From assembly GCA_022824025.1 (NCBI GenBank), contig JAJEBF010000019.1, forward strand, positions 53,881 through 117,880: DNA of 64,000 nucleotides. The letters run 5' to 3'. The notes below the pieces were generated by a model that had not been told where the DNA came from, did no database searches, and was given only the letters and a program-made list of their open reading frames with translations. Positions 26,969 through 36,346 of the stretch are shown here, in pieces. Both the position numbers and the translations under genes were made by a program. The DNA is from Caldilineaceae bacterium. GTDB lineage: Bacteria; Chloroflexota; Anaerolineae; Caldilineales; Caldilineaceae. Within the stretch, counting starts at the first letter, position 1. Each line of letters starts with the position of its first letter.

Positions 26969-28846
26969 TTGGAAAACCGGTTCGAAGGAAGCACCATCGC
27001 TACGGCCGCACCAGTGCATGGGAGTGCAACTGTGGTTGAACCTTTGGCGCAGAAAGGCGAGGCCTGCGCTTCCGCACTTCTGGCGGAGGTCCGGGCCGGT
27101 TCCTATTACGATTCCGTGGTGCTCATGCAGCTTCAACGCGCCTTGACTGATTTGCCCGGCGTTCGGGACGCTGGCGTGGTGATGGGCACGCCGGCCAATA
27201 AGGAACTCTTGACCCAGAGCGCGCTTGTCACCGCTGACGCGCTTCGCGCCGCGCCGGAGGACCTGATTCTTGTGGTCCAGGCGGAGTCCGAGCAGGCCGG
27301 CCGCGCGGCGCTGGCGAAGGTGGACGACCTCCTGTCAGCGCGCAGAACACAGCAATCAGACGCCTATCGACCGAAGACCCTTTCGTCTGCGACGCGCATG
27401 TTTCCGGAAGCGGACTGGACGCTCATCTCGGTTCCGGGCGCATACGCCGCCGCGGTCGCGCGCGACGCGCTCAACCTGGGCCAGAACGTCTTTCTATATA
27501 GCGACAACGTTCCAGTAGAAGATGAAGTTTCACTCAAGGAATCGGCGGCCGGCAAAGGGTTGCTGGTCATGGGGCCGGACTGCGGTACCGCCCGCGTGGA
27601 AGGCGCCGGCCTCGGCTTCGCGAACCGGGTGCGCCAGGGCAGAATCGGCATTGTCGCCGCCTCCGGCACCGGACTTCAGGCGGTGATGGTTGGCATTCAT
27701 CGTTTGGGGGAAGGAATCTCACAAGCCTTTGGAACGGGCGGCCGAGACCTGACAGCGGATGTCGAAGCGAGGACGGCACGACAGGCTCTAACCCTATTGA
27801 AAGACGACGCCAATACGGAGGTGATTGTAATCGTCTCCAAACCCCCTTCTTCGTCGGTCGCCAAGCAGCTATTGTCCGCAGCGAAGGCCTGCGATAAACC
27901 GGTAGTCGTGAACTTCATCGGTTATTCCGGGGAGCCCAACGTGGCGGATCACGCGGCCGGCATCTCTTTCGCCAGGACTCTGGATGGGACCGCGGAGCTG
28001 GCAGTCCAAAGGTTGGCCGCCTCGGATTCAGATCACCCTACTGGTAAGCCTGAAGACTCCTTTCAGCCCACGGCCGCGCCGGCGCAACGCGTCTCTCCGG
28101 TGCGTCCGGGCTCCTGTCTGCGGGCGTTGTACGCCGGCGGCACACTTGCCTGTGAAGCCCTGTTCCTTTTGCAGGGCTTCCTGCCGTCGATCCGTTCGAA
28201 CGGACCGCTGCCCGGCGGACTTCAACTGGAAAACGCGCACCGTAGCCAGGGCCATACGGTAGTTGACCTGGGAGGAGACGCGTTTACCGTGGGGCGTCTG
28301 CATCCCATGCTTGACAACGAGTTGCGCATTCGCCGCCTGCTGCAGGAAGCCGAGGACCCGGAGACTGGACTCATTCTGCTGGATGTCGTGTTGGGCGATG
28401 GCGCGCACCCTGACCCGGCCAGCGAACTTGGCCCGGCCATCGAAGAAGCCATCCATACGGCTGCACGGCATGGGAGATCCATGCCTGTTGTCGCAGTTGT
28501 CATTGGCACGAATGCCGATCCCCAGGGCCTGGGCAGGCAGGTCGAACGCCTGAAGGAGGCCGGGGCCGCGGTATTCACCAGGCACGACGAGGCCGTGTAC
28601 GCCGTCGGACGCGCCTTAGGCGAGATGGGCGAAGATCGACCTCTCCCCTCATCGGAGCCGGACTCCAATGTCCCTTCCGAGCGGGATTGTGCCGCCAAGG
28701 CGTCTGACTTTGCGGCCATTAACGTCGGACTCGAGTCATTTACCGACAGCTTGCGCGCCCAGGGGGCCGAGGTCGTTCAGGTCGATTGGCGTCCACCGGC
28801 GGGAGGGGACAAAAGACTGGCCGGACTGCTGGCGCGACTCAGGTAG
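26969..28846 (+). CDS. fdrA: FdrA-like protein (oxamate/ureido transcarbamylase subunit family)
   Basis: A 625-residue protein related to FdrA, which is built from two succinyl-CoA-synthetase-alpha-like CoA-ligase folds. The family start SYYDSVVLMQLQRAL and VVMGTPANKELL lie near residues 45-80. The first Rossmann-like domain shows GIVAASGTGLQ, and the second shows VVAVVIGTNADPQG near the C-terminus. In E. coli, FdrA with YlbE and YlbF has been assigned (from memory) to the oxamic transcarbamylase of allantoin breakdown. The first start is a TTG without a ribosome site, and the first 36 residues are not conserved, so the true start may be 45-75 bases further in. It heads a long plus-strand operon. 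Confidence 0.85.
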   Translation: MENRFEGSTIATAAPVHGSATVVEPLAQKGEACASALLAEVRAGSYYDSVVLMQLQRALTDLPGVRDAGVVMGTPANKELLTQSALVTADALRAAPEDLILVVQAESEQAGRAALAKVDDLLSARRTQQSDAYRPKTLSSATRMFPEADWTLISVPGAYAAAVARDALNLGQNVFLYSDNVPVEDEVSLKESAAGKGLLVMGPDCGTARVEGAGLGFANRVRQGRIGIVAASGTGLQAVMVGIHRLGEGISQAFGTGGRDLTADVEARTARQALTLLKDDANTEVIVIVSKPPSSSVAKQLLSAAKACDKPVVVNFIGYSGEPNVADHAAGISFARTLDGTAELAVQRLAASDSDHPTGKPEDSFQPTAAPAQRVSPVRPGSCLRALYAGGTLACEALFLLQGFLPSIRSNGPLPGGLQLENAHRSQGHTVVDLGGDAFTVGRLHPMLDNELRIRRLLQEAEDPETGLILLDVVLGDGAHPDPASELGPAIEEAIHTAARHGRSMPVVAVVIGTNADPQGLGRQVERLKEAGAAVFTRHDEAVYAVGRALGEMGEDRPLPSSEPDSNVPSERDCAAKASDFAAINVGLESFTDSLRAQGAEVVQVDWRPPAGGDKRLAGLLARLR

Positions 28847-28942
28847 GGTATGCGGCTCGACCCTGACACAGAGATTGGGGCTCGGGCACGTCAGGACAGC
28901 AAGGCGACGTGTCGCTGTGCCGCCGACGCCCGGAGGGGCAAC

Positions 28943-30196
28943 ATGACAGTCAATATCGACAACGCCAATGCCATAGCAGTTGAACGAATGATTGAGGCGA
29001 GACCGGTCCTGACGGGGCTGGGCAAGGCGCTTGATACGGTTCCGGACATGCACGAAGACCTGTTGCTCCATGCCGGACCCCCCATCGCGTGGGAGGATGC
29101 ATCCGGCCCGCTGCGCGGGGCATTGATTGGGGCGCTGATCTTCGAAGGGAGAGCGGAAGAGGAGGCGGAAGCTGCCCAACTGATCGCAAGCGGCGAAGTG
29201 CGTCTCTCGCCTTGCCATCACCACAGCGCGGTTGGGCCAATGGCGGGTGTGATTTCGCCCTCCATGGCCGTTTATGAAGTGGAAAACAAGACGCACGGCA
29301 ACCGCGCCTTTTCGAATCTCAACGAAGGGTACGGCAAGGTGTTGCGTTACGGCGCATACAGCGACGAGGTGCAGGAGCGGTTGCGCTGGATGCATGATGT
29401 GATGGCGCCTGTACTTGGCGCCGCGATTGAGGCGTGTTCCGGACTGGACATTCGTGCCCTGCTGGCGGAAGCTTTGCACATGGGAGATGAAGGTCACAAT
29501 CGCAATAAGGCGGGATCAGTCCTGTTCACCAAGTTGCTGGCCCCGCATATCGCGATGGCCGCGCCGGACCCAGCCACCGCCGCCGCTGTCATTGATGCGC
29601 TGGGCGAGAACGCGCTGAGCGTCCTGAATCCGGTGATGGCCGCTTGCAAGGCAATGGCCGACGCCGGACACGGAGTCGAGGGGAGCACGGTTGTTACAAC
29701 GATGGCGCGAAACGGAACTGAATTCGGCATTCGTGTCAGCGGGATGGGGGAGCGCTGGTTTACGTCGCCATGCCCCCAGCCTGTCGGGCTATATTTTCCC
29801 GGTTTCAGCGCGGAAGACGGCAACCCGGACATTGGCGACAGTACGATCACCGAGACCGCGGGACTGGGCGCATTTGCCATGGCTGCGGCGCCGGCTATCG
29901 TCACCTTTGTCAGCGGCACGCCCCAGGACGCGCTCAACGCCACCCTCGAAATGTACGAAATCACCGCCGCCGAGCACACCGTCTTTACGATCCCGCAACT
30001 TGATTTCAGAGGCACGCCGGTGGGAATCGATTTGCGCGCGGTCGTGGAAACCGGCATCACCCCCAGGGTAAACACCGGCATCGCGCACAAGGAGGCGGGC
30101 GTCGGCCAAATCGGGGCCGGGCTGGTGCGTCCCCCCGCCGCGCTCTTCGCTGAAGCGCTCATCGCATTTGCAGAACAGTATGGTTTCCAGGAGTAA
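28943..30196 (+). CDS. DUF1116 (YlbE/AllG-like) protein
   Basis: A 417-residue DUF1116 protein. Recognisable segments are CHHHSAVGPMAGV, ENKTHGNRAFSNLNEGYGK, LHMGDEGHNRNKAGS and TEFGIRVSG. The family is found next to FdrA, and in E. coli the pair (with DUF2877) forms a transcarbamylase acting on oxalurate. The conserved His and Gly clusters fit a carbamoyl-phosphate or ureido ligand, which is inference. The ATG at 28943 has GGAGG six bases upstream. A longer frame from 28850 has no ribosome site. It follows the FdrA-like gene by 96 bases. No DUF2877 partner is seen after it. Confidence 0.88.
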   Translation: MTVNIDNANAIAVERMIEARPVLTGLGKALDTVPDMHEDLLLHAGPPIAWEDASGPLRGALIGALIFEGRAEEEAEAAQLIASGEVRLSPCHHHSAVGPMAGVISPSMAVYEVENKTHGNRAFSNLNEGYGKVLRYGAYSDEVQERLRWMHDVMAPVLGAAIEACSGLDIRALLAEALHMGDEGHNRNKAGSVLFTKLLAPHIAMAAPDPATAAAVIDALGENALSVLNPVMAACKAMADAGHGVEGSTVVTTMARNGTEFGIRVSGMGERWFTSPCPQPVGLYFPGFSAEDGNPDIGDSTITETAGLGAFAMAAAPAIVTFVSGTPQDALNATLEMYEITAAEHTVFTIPQLDFRGTPVGIDLRAVVETGITPRVNTGIAHKEAGVGQIGAGLVRPPAALFAEALIAFAEQYGFQE

Positions 30197-30244
30197 GACA
30201 ACGATAGTTGCCGCCCAACAGAAGTCTCTGAGGAGAACTGTGCA

Positions 30245-31033
30245 ATGATCCCTTATGATCTTTCGCAACCCTTGAACGCGGACTGTTCCTTCTGGCCCTT
30301 CTATCCGCCTTTTGAAGTCAAGTATTTCAAACGCAAATCCGAGCACGGCGTGAATGCCCAGTACATTCAGTCATCGAATCACATGGGCACACATCTGGAT
30401 GCGCCGCGCCATTTCGTCACCAACGGCAGAACCATCGATCAGATTCCATTGGACTGGCTCTATGGCGATGGCGTTATCGTCGACCTCAGCGATATGCTGG
30501 ACGAGCTGGACATCTTCCGTCCTGAGGACATCGAGGAACGGGTAGAGGTGCGAAAGGGGGACATTCTCTTCATCAACACAGGCTGGCATCGCTACTCCTT
30601 CCTGGCTGAGGAGGGGGACGAAGAGAAGTACATTCTGCGCCATCCGGGGCCGCATCACAGCATCTGCGATTGGCTCCTGGAAAAAGAGATTCGGATCTGG
30701 GGGGTTGACATGATTTCCACCGACCATCCCATGAATCTGCCGATTGGGCGTTTCCTGGGCAGGGGCGGCCTGGACCAGTGGCAACGGGTGCGCCAACAGT
30801 GCGAGGAGAAGTTCGGCGGCTCCGACGCGGTCGACGAGTTGTTTCCGGAGGAAGCCTACCAGTTGACGCACAACGCGCTCTTTCCGCACGACTGTATGCA
30901 TGTTGAGAACATGGGGGGCCAGATTGGCGCGCCGGAGTTGCAGAATCGACGCCTGACGGTGGGCGTTTTCCCCTGGCTGTTCAAGGGGGGCGAGGCGGCC
31001 TTCTGCCGAGCGGTCGCATTCGTGGAAGCGTAA
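30245..31033 (+). CDS. Cyclase family metal-dependent hydrolase (KynB/isatin hydrolase-like)
   Basis: A 262-residue hydrolase of the 'cyclase' family, which hydrolyses amide bonds in small rings or formamides using Mn or Zn. The family motif HxGTHxDAPxH is complete at residues 46-56 (HMGTHLDAPRH). GAGGAG lies nine bases before the ATG. Family members include kynurenine formamidase and isatin hydrolase. In this operon, between DUF1116 and a molybdenum hydroxylase, ring opening of an oxidised heterocycle is the likeliest job. The substrate is inferred from context only. Confidence 0.88.
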   Translation: MIPYDLSQPLNADCSFWPFYPPFEVKYFKRKSEHGVNAQYIQSSNHMGTHLDAPRHFVTNGRTIDQIPLDWLYGDGVIVDLSDMLDELDIFRPEDIEERVEVRKGDILFINTGWHRYSFLAEEGDEEKYILRHPGPHHSICDWLLEKEIRIWGVDMISTDHPMNLPIGRFLGRGGLDQWQRVRQQCEEKFGGSDAVDELFPEEAYQLTHNALFPHDCMHVENMGGQIGAPELQNRRLTVGVFPWLFKGGEAAFCRAVAFVEA

Positions 31034-31105
31034 AGTGTTTTGGGGCTTTGACGCAGACTTGCCCGTTGCTGCCCGCACGCGGCGCCAAAGGAGGCGGGCA
31101 ACCGG

Positions 31106-31990
31106 ATGAAACCCGCGGCCTTTGACTACCACGCGCCCCGGACGTTGGAGGAGGCGCTGGACCTGCTCGCAGCGTATGGGGAGGATGCCAAGCCTCTTGC
31201 CGGCGGGCAAAGCCTGGTGCCGACGATGAATTTCCGGCTGGCGCAGCCCGAGGTGCTGGTTGATCTGAACAGCATCGAGGAACTCTTCTTTATGCGTGAA
31301 GGCGAGGGGGGACTGCACTGCGGGGCTATGACGCGTCAGCGCACAGTAGAACGCAGCGCCATGGCAAAACAGGTTGCACCTTTGCTATACGAAGCCATGC
31401 CCCACATCGCCCACGCGCAGATCCGCAATCGCGGAACAATCGGCGGGAGCCTGGCACACGCCGACCCCGCCGCGGAACTTCCCGCGGTGGCAATTGCGCT
31501 CGATGCCAGCATGTATGTGCGCAGCGTTACAGACGCGCGCTGGATTGCGGCGCGAGACTTTTATGTAGGGCTCTTCGCAACCGCCATGGAGCCGGGGGAG
31601 TTGCTTATTGAAGTGGCCTTTCCCCGCCCTCGGCCCCGCAGCGGCTGGTCCTTTGAAGAGGTGGCCCGCCAGCATGGCAACTACGCGATGTGCGGAGCGG
31701 CGGCCGTCGTCGAACTGTCCGATAGGGGAGTGATCGAGAGGGCCAGGCTTGTGTTTCTCAGCGTTGGCGAAGGACCGGTGGCGGCGGACCAGGCCGCGGC
31801 GATGCTGGTGGGCGAGCGGCCCACCGCAACGGTTTTGCGCGCTGCCGCGGAGGAAGCCGCGACGAAGGAGATTGACCCCGTCGGCGACATCCACGCAGGG
31901 CCGGCTTACCGGCGCCATCTCGCGCGCGTCATCGGTGAACGCGTCCTGAACAGTGCTGCGGCAAGAGCATTCGAAGCCTGCCCGACGTAA
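31106..31990 (+). CDS. Molybdenum hydroxylase, FAD-binding medium subunit (CoxM/XdhB-like)
   Basis: A 294-residue flavin subunit of the xanthine dehydrogenase/CO dehydrogenase family. The two FAD pyrophosphate motifs are present: AGGQSLVP at about residues 32-39 and IRNRGTIGGSLAHADPA at about 109-125. It passes electrons from the iron-sulfur subunit to FAD and then to an acceptor. The start ATG is preceded by AAAGGAGG. It is followed within two bases by the small iron-sulfur subunit, giving the M-S-L order interrupted by an extra gene before the large subunit. Confidence 0.93.
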   Translation: MKPAAFDYHAPRTLEEALDLLAAYGEDAKPLAGGQSLVPTMNFRLAQPEVLVDLNSIEELFFMREGEGGLHCGAMTRQRTVERSAMAKQVAPLLYEAMPHIAHAQIRNRGTIGGSLAHADPAAELPAVAIALDASMYVRSVTDARWIAARDFYVGLFATAMEPGELLIEVAFPRPRPRSGWSFEEVARQHGNYAMCGAAAVVELSDRGVIERARLVFLSVGEGPVAADQAAAMLVGERPTATVLRAAAEEAATKEIDPVGDIHAGPAYRRHLARVIGERVLNSAAARAFEACPT

Positions 31991-31991
31991 A

Positions 31992-32489
31992 GTGAAGGCA
32001 TGCCCTTTGAATCAGACGATCGAGCTTATTGTTAACGGCAAGCAGTATAGGCGAACCGTTGAGCCGAGGTTGTTATTGTGCGACTTTCTGCGCAATGAAC
32101 TTGGTCTAACGGGCACCCACGTGGGTTGTGAACACGGTGTCTGCGGCGCCTGCACCGTTCTGCTGGACAGGGAAGCGGTCCGCTCCTGCCTTCTCTTTGC
32201 TGTCCAGGCAAACGGGCGTGAAATTGCCACGGTGGAAGGCCTGGGAGAAGGACCGCAACAGATGCACGCATTGCAGCACGGTTTCTGGGAGACGCACGGG
32301 TTGCAGTGCGGCTATTGTACGCCCGGAATCCTCATGTCGCTCGTCCCGTTTCTTGAGGAGAATCCCAATCCGACCGAGGAAGAAATACGCGATTTGCTTT
32401 CGGGCAACATCTGCCGCTGCACCGGCTATCAGAAAATTGTGGAATCTGTTCAGCTGGGCGCTAGGCTGTTACGGGAGACATCCAAATGA
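31992..32489 (+). CDS. Molybdenum hydroxylase, 2Fe-2S small subunit (CoxS/XdhC-like)
   Basis: A 165-residue subunit with two [2Fe-2S] clusters. The plant-ferredoxin-type cluster uses C-x4-C-x2-C-x11-C (CEHGVCGAC then a later Cys), and the second uses CGYC and CRC in the C-terminal helical domain. It relays electrons from the molybdenum centre to FAD. GTG at 31992, one base after the previous stop, is taken as start. TTG at 32007 with a better-spaced AAGG is an alternative, and a longer frame into the upstream gene is unlikely. Its stop overlaps the next start as ATGA. Confidence 0.92.
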   Translation: MKACPLNQTIELIVNGKQYRRTVEPRLLLCDFLRNELGLTGTHVGCEHGVCGACTVLLDREAVRSCLLFAVQANGREIATVEGLGEGPQQMHALQHGFWETHGLQCGYCTPGILMSLVPFLEENPNPTEEEIRDLLSGNICRCTGYQKIVESVQLGARLLRETSK

Positions 32490-33838
32490 ACTCACTATTC
32501 TTGCAGGGCCTGGTTTTTTCAGTTCTGGCCATTGGGTCTTTGGCCATCGCGGCGTGGTGGCTCTACCTGTCGCCGATGAAACTGGCCGCAGCCGCGGGCG
32601 GAGCAGGCGGTTCGGGCGGCGTTGGCGTGGTCTCCACCTCCATCCGACTTTCAAATACGCTGGCTCTTCTGGTTGGCATCGGCGCCTTCCTCGTTTGCAC
32701 CGGTGCGTACTGGGATCTCAGCGAGCACGTGGTCACCGGCATCGTGCCAGGAGGCGAGGACTTTCTGTGGCCGCCCCACCTGATGCTTTACACTGGCTTT
32801 CTGCTTTCGTTTATTGTGGCAGTGAGTGGTCTGGTGGCTCTTGCCGTCCCCAACATCGGCGCGGGCATCAAAGATCCACGCCGCTGGGTACGGCGAAACC
32901 CTTATGTGGGCGCAATCGTAATCGTCGCCGGTTACGGAGTTCTCTCCATTCCCGGAGACGCCATCTGGCATGAGCTGTATGGGCTCGATCTGACTGCCTG
33001 GAGTCCCCCGCACGTCATTTTGGCAGCGGCGTCAGCTAGTCTTCCCGTCTTTGCTGCCGGGCTCTTGATAGAGCGCGCGAAGAGCAAAGCGGCCTCAAGA
33101 AGCGTTTCGAAAGGGCAAAGCTGGCAAGACCATGGCGCTACACTGCGCGCAAGACTAGGCCGGCCATCCTGGAAACAGGCATTGGAAGGCGTGTCAGCCT
33201 CAGGCTGGCGAAACATCGTCAAACTGTTTTATGTCGTTCTGGCATTGAACTTGCTGCTCATAATTGGTTCGGTCGAATGGGAAGTCGGTCATGTTGAAGG
33301 CTATGTCGCCCTGCGGCCAATCTGGCTCTACCCGGTTGTGATTGGTGTGTGCGCATTTTTCCTGTCGGTCGTGGCTCGGCGAATTGTGCCAGGACCCTGG
33401 ACGGCAACAGTTTTCGCCCTGTTCTTTTTTGGCGTTCGGATTGCCATGTCGAGTTTCGCAGACCTGGTCAGCGGCGCACCCCCCCGGCTGACACTTGTCT
33501 TTGTCCTCGGCGCGATTCTCCTGGACCTGACTTACCTGTGGATGGCGAGATTCGGGTTCAAGTCGGGAGACTGGCAGTTCCGTCTGGCGGCGTCCGGAGC
33601 CTTTATGGTTGGTTTTTCGATCGTTGCGCAACCCACAATCGCATTCTTTCTGCTGCGCTACTTCCCGGCATTTTCCATTCCGGACCACCTGCTTACCGCC
33701 CTGATCCTTTTCATCGTGAACGCGGCGCTCTATCCGGTTGCGTTGGGCTTGGGGAACTGGCTGAATGCCGCTGCTTCAGGGGATGTGAAGTCATTCCCGG
33801 AAGTGCCGGAAGCGAACGCAGCGCCGGCGAAAGCCTGA
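32486..33838 (+). CDS. Unknown polytopic membrane protein inside the molybdenum hydroxylase operon
   Basis: A 450-residue integral membrane protein with about ten hydrophobic helices that I cannot assign to a named family. The N-terminal half contains the same pattern twice: Asp-x3-His followed by Pro-Pro-His. In the first copy these are D77, H81 and PPH 96-98 (AYWDLSEH, LWPPHLMLY); in the second D158, H162 and PPH 174-176 (GDAIWHELYG, WSPPHVIL). Each sits at the edge of a helix, suggesting an internal duplication and a metal or haem site. It overlaps the 2Fe-2S subunit gene (ATGA) and precedes the large subunit by 156 bases. It might anchor the hydroxylase or take its electrons. Confidence 0.8.
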   Translation: MNSLFLQGLVFSVLAIGSLAIAAWWLYLSPMKLAAAAGGAGGSGGVGVVSTSIRLSNTLALLVGIGAFLVCTGAYWDLSEHVVTGIVPGGEDFLWPPHLMLYTGFLLSFIVAVSGLVALAVPNIGAGIKDPRRWVRRNPYVGAIVIVAGYGVLSIPGDAIWHELYGLDLTAWSPPHVILAAASASLPVFAAGLLIERAKSKAASRSVSKGQSWQDHGATLRARLGRPSWKQALEGVSASGWRNIVKLFYVVLALNLLLIIGSVEWEVGHVEGYVALRPIWLYPVVIGVCAFFLSVVARRIVPGPWTATVFALFFFGVRIAMSSFADLVSGAPPRLTLVFVLGAILLDLTYLWMARFGFKSGDWQFRLAASGAFMVGFSIVAQPTIAFFLLRYFPAFSIPDHLLTALILFIVNAALYPVALGLGNWLNAAASGDVKSFPEVPEANAAPAKA

Positions 33839-33994
33839 GATTTCGAATAGACGGGGAGAGATTCGCGCCAGGTTTGTCTTTTGAGGCAACGGCCTCTCCT
33901 CTGGCCGGGGTTCCTCTAAGCGGCAAATGCGATTCGTCTGCTCTCGCCGGGTTGCGGGCCTCGTCCTATTCTCCCCTTCACACTTCAAACACGC

Positions 33995-36346
33995 ATGACC
34001 ACACGCCAATTCGGCCAGCCTCTCAAGCGCAACGAAGATCCGAGACTGCTGACTGGACGCGCGCTCTTTACAGACGACGTGCAACTGCCCGGAATGCTGC
34101 ATGTGGCTTTCTGGCGCAGCGACTTGGCCCATGCCCTCATCCGCTCAGTCGATGTCGAAAGCGCGCGCAAGCGGCCGGGGGTCGTCGCAGTGTACACGGC
34201 TGAAGACCTCGGTGACTTCTGGCAGCCCGGCCCGCTCCTCTTGCCGCCGCCGCCGGTCGAAAAGCTTGAATTCTATCCGCGCACACAGGTCCCCTTGGCG
34301 AAAGGAATGGTGCGGCACGCGGGAGAAGCCGTGGCGATGGTGGTCGCCGAAAGCCGATACCTGGCTGAGGACGCGCTCGACGAAGTGCTCGTGGATTACG
34401 AACCTCTGGAGGCGGTCGTTGACTTGGAAGCAGCGCTTCACGACGACGCGCCGCTTGTCCATGAGGACCTGGGGTCCAATGTAAACGCCCGGGTTACCCA
34501 GACAAAAGGAGACTGGGCGGCTGCTGAATCAGAGGCTGACCTGATTATTCGCCGGCGATTTCATTACGACCGTGGTACGGCGGCGGCGATGGAAAATCGG
34601 GGCATCGTTTCCAGTTGGGATGAACGGAGCCAGAGGCTCACGGTCTGGGATACGACACAGGCGCCCATCGCGATACGCAACGGCCTTGCAGCGATGCTTG
34701 GCCTATCGGAGCACCAGGTACGCGTAATCGCCCCGTTTATCGGGGGCGGCTTTGGCCCCAAGATCATGATGTTCTACCCAGAGGAAGTCCTGCTCGCCTG
34801 GGGTGCCCTAAAGCTCAACTGCTCACTCAAATGGATTGAGGACAGGGAAGAGAACTTCTACGCCACAACCCAGGAACGCGGACAGATGCACGATGCCGCC
34901 ATCGCGCTGAAGAGTGATGGCACAGTCTTGGGGGTCAAGGATGTCTTTCTTCACGACGCCGGCGCCTACGCCCCTTATGGTTTAACCCTCCCCATCAATA
35001 GCCAGTGCACTCTGCTGGGTCCTTACGTCGTCCCCAATTACCACTCAGAATTTACCAGTGTCTTTACCAACAAACCTATCGTCACCCCTTACCGGGGAGC
35101 AGGCCGCCAACATGGCGTCTTTGTCATGGAGCGCCTGCTGGATGCCGCAGCCAGGAGGCTGTCGCTGGATCCAGCTGAGATCCGGCGCAAGAACTTCATT
35201 CCCCCGGAAGAGTTTCCCTTTTCAAATGAGATCATCTATCAGGATTTCGCGCCGCTCGTCTATGACAGCGGAAACTACGAACCGGCCCTGGACCGCGCGC
35301 TGGAACTGATCGACTATGAACGGTTCAAGCGGGAGGAGCAGCCGCGCAGGGAAGCCGCCGGTGAACGGGTCGGCATTGCCGTCGTGAACTACATCGAAGG
35401 AACCGGCATCGGCCCTTATGAGGGGGCGAGAGTGACGGTCGAGGCCAGCGGAAAGGTGAGCGTCGCGACGGGTGTTGGCACGCAGGGGCAGGGGCACTAT
35501 ACCAGCTTCGCCCAGGTGGTGGCCGAGCAAATCGGCGTCGACGTGTCGGACATTCACGTCGTTACCGGCGACACTGATCTCTTCTATTGGGGCGCGGGAA
35601 CCTTCGCCAGCCGGGGCGCGGTCGTCGCCGGCAATGCCATGCACGCCGCGGCGACAAAGGTGCGGGGGAAGATTCTGAAACTGGCTGGCGAAAAGCTGGA
35701 GGCCGCCGAAGAGGATTTGGAGCTGATCGAGGGGCGCGTGCAGGTCAAAGGCGTTCCACAGACATCGATCTCGTTAGGCGAACTGGCCGCCGAGGCCAAC
35801 CCAATGCGGGGCGCGGTTCAGCCCGGTACGGAGCCCGGCCTTGAAGCGACAGAGTATTTCGGGCCGGAGCGGGGCGCGACTGCGTCCGGTGTGCACGCCA
35901 TGATTCTACGTGTGGATCCGGATACATTCCTGTTGGAGATCGAGAGATATGTAGTCGTCCACGACTGCGGAACCGTGATCAATCCGTTGATCCTTGAAGG
36001 GCAGATCCAGGGCGGTGTTGCCCAGGGCATTGGAAACGCATTCTATGAACAGCTGCACTTTGACGAAAACGGCGCGCTGCGAAACGCGTCTCTGATGGAC
36101 TACCTTTTGCCAACCGCTTCCGATATACCCAACATCGTGAGCGATCACGTTGAGACGCCGTCGCCTCTGAATCCGTTGGGCGTGAAAGGCGCGGGTGAGG
36201 CCGGCGCCATTCCCGTTGGCGCACTGTTTGCACAGGCCCTGGATGACGCTTACCGGGACATCGAACTGGAGGTGCGCGAGATTCCCCTCAGCCCCAATCG
36301 GTTGTTTGAGCTGGTAGGCGAAGCGCTGACGCGAGAGCCGGCATGA
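33995..36346 (+). CDS. Molybdenum hydroxylase, large catalytic subunit (CoxL/XdhA-like, form II)
   Basis: A 783-residue molybdopterin-cytosine-dinucleotide subunit. Cofactor motifs are GGFGPK (about residue 250), the Gln of GVGTQGQGHYTS and the catalytic Glu in GVKGAGEAGA (about residue 733). The active-site loop reads TPYRGAGRQ (about 364-372) and lacks the Cys of the AYRCSFR loop of true CO dehydrogenase. It is therefore a heterocycle or aldehyde hydroxylase and not a CO oxidiser. A uracil, hydantoin or purine-like substrate is suggested by neighbours only. No cofactor-maturation genes (coxDEF, mocA) are nearby. Its stop overlaps the following nucleotidyltransferase. Confidence 0.93.
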   Translation: MTTRQFGQPLKRNEDPRLLTGRALFTDDVQLPGMLHVAFWRSDLAHALIRSVDVESARKRPGVVAVYTAEDLGDFWQPGPLLLPPPPVEKLEFYPRTQVPLAKGMVRHAGEAVAMVVAESRYLAEDALDEVLVDYEPLEAVVDLEAALHDDAPLVHEDLGSNVNARVTQTKGDWAAAESEADLIIRRRFHYDRGTAAAMENRGIVSSWDERSQRLTVWDTTQAPIAIRNGLAAMLGLSEHQVRVIAPFIGGGFGPKIMMFYPEEVLLAWGALKLNCSLKWIEDREENFYATTQERGQMHDAAIALKSDGTVLGVKDVFLHDAGAYAPYGLTLPINSQCTLLGPYVVPNYHSEFTSVFTNKPIVTPYRGAGRQHGVFVMERLLDAAARRLSLDPAEIRRKNFIPPEEFPFSNEIIYQDFAPLVYDSGNYEPALDRALELIDYERFKREEQPRREAAGERVGIAVVNYIEGTGIGPYEGARVTVEASGKVSVATGVGTQGQGHYTSFAQVVAEQIGVDVSDIHVVTGDTDLFYWGAGTFASRGAVVAGNAMHAAATKVRGKILKLAGEKLEAAEEDLELIEGRVQVKGVPQTSISLGELAAEANPMRGAVQPGTEPGLEATEYFGPERGATASGVHAMILRVDPDTFLLEIERYVVVHDCGTVINPLILEGQIQGGVAQGIGNAFYEQLHFDENGALRNASLMDYLLPTASDIPNIVSDHVETPSPLNPLGVKGAGEAGAIPVGALFAQALDDAYRDIELEVREIPLSPNRLFELVGEALTREPA

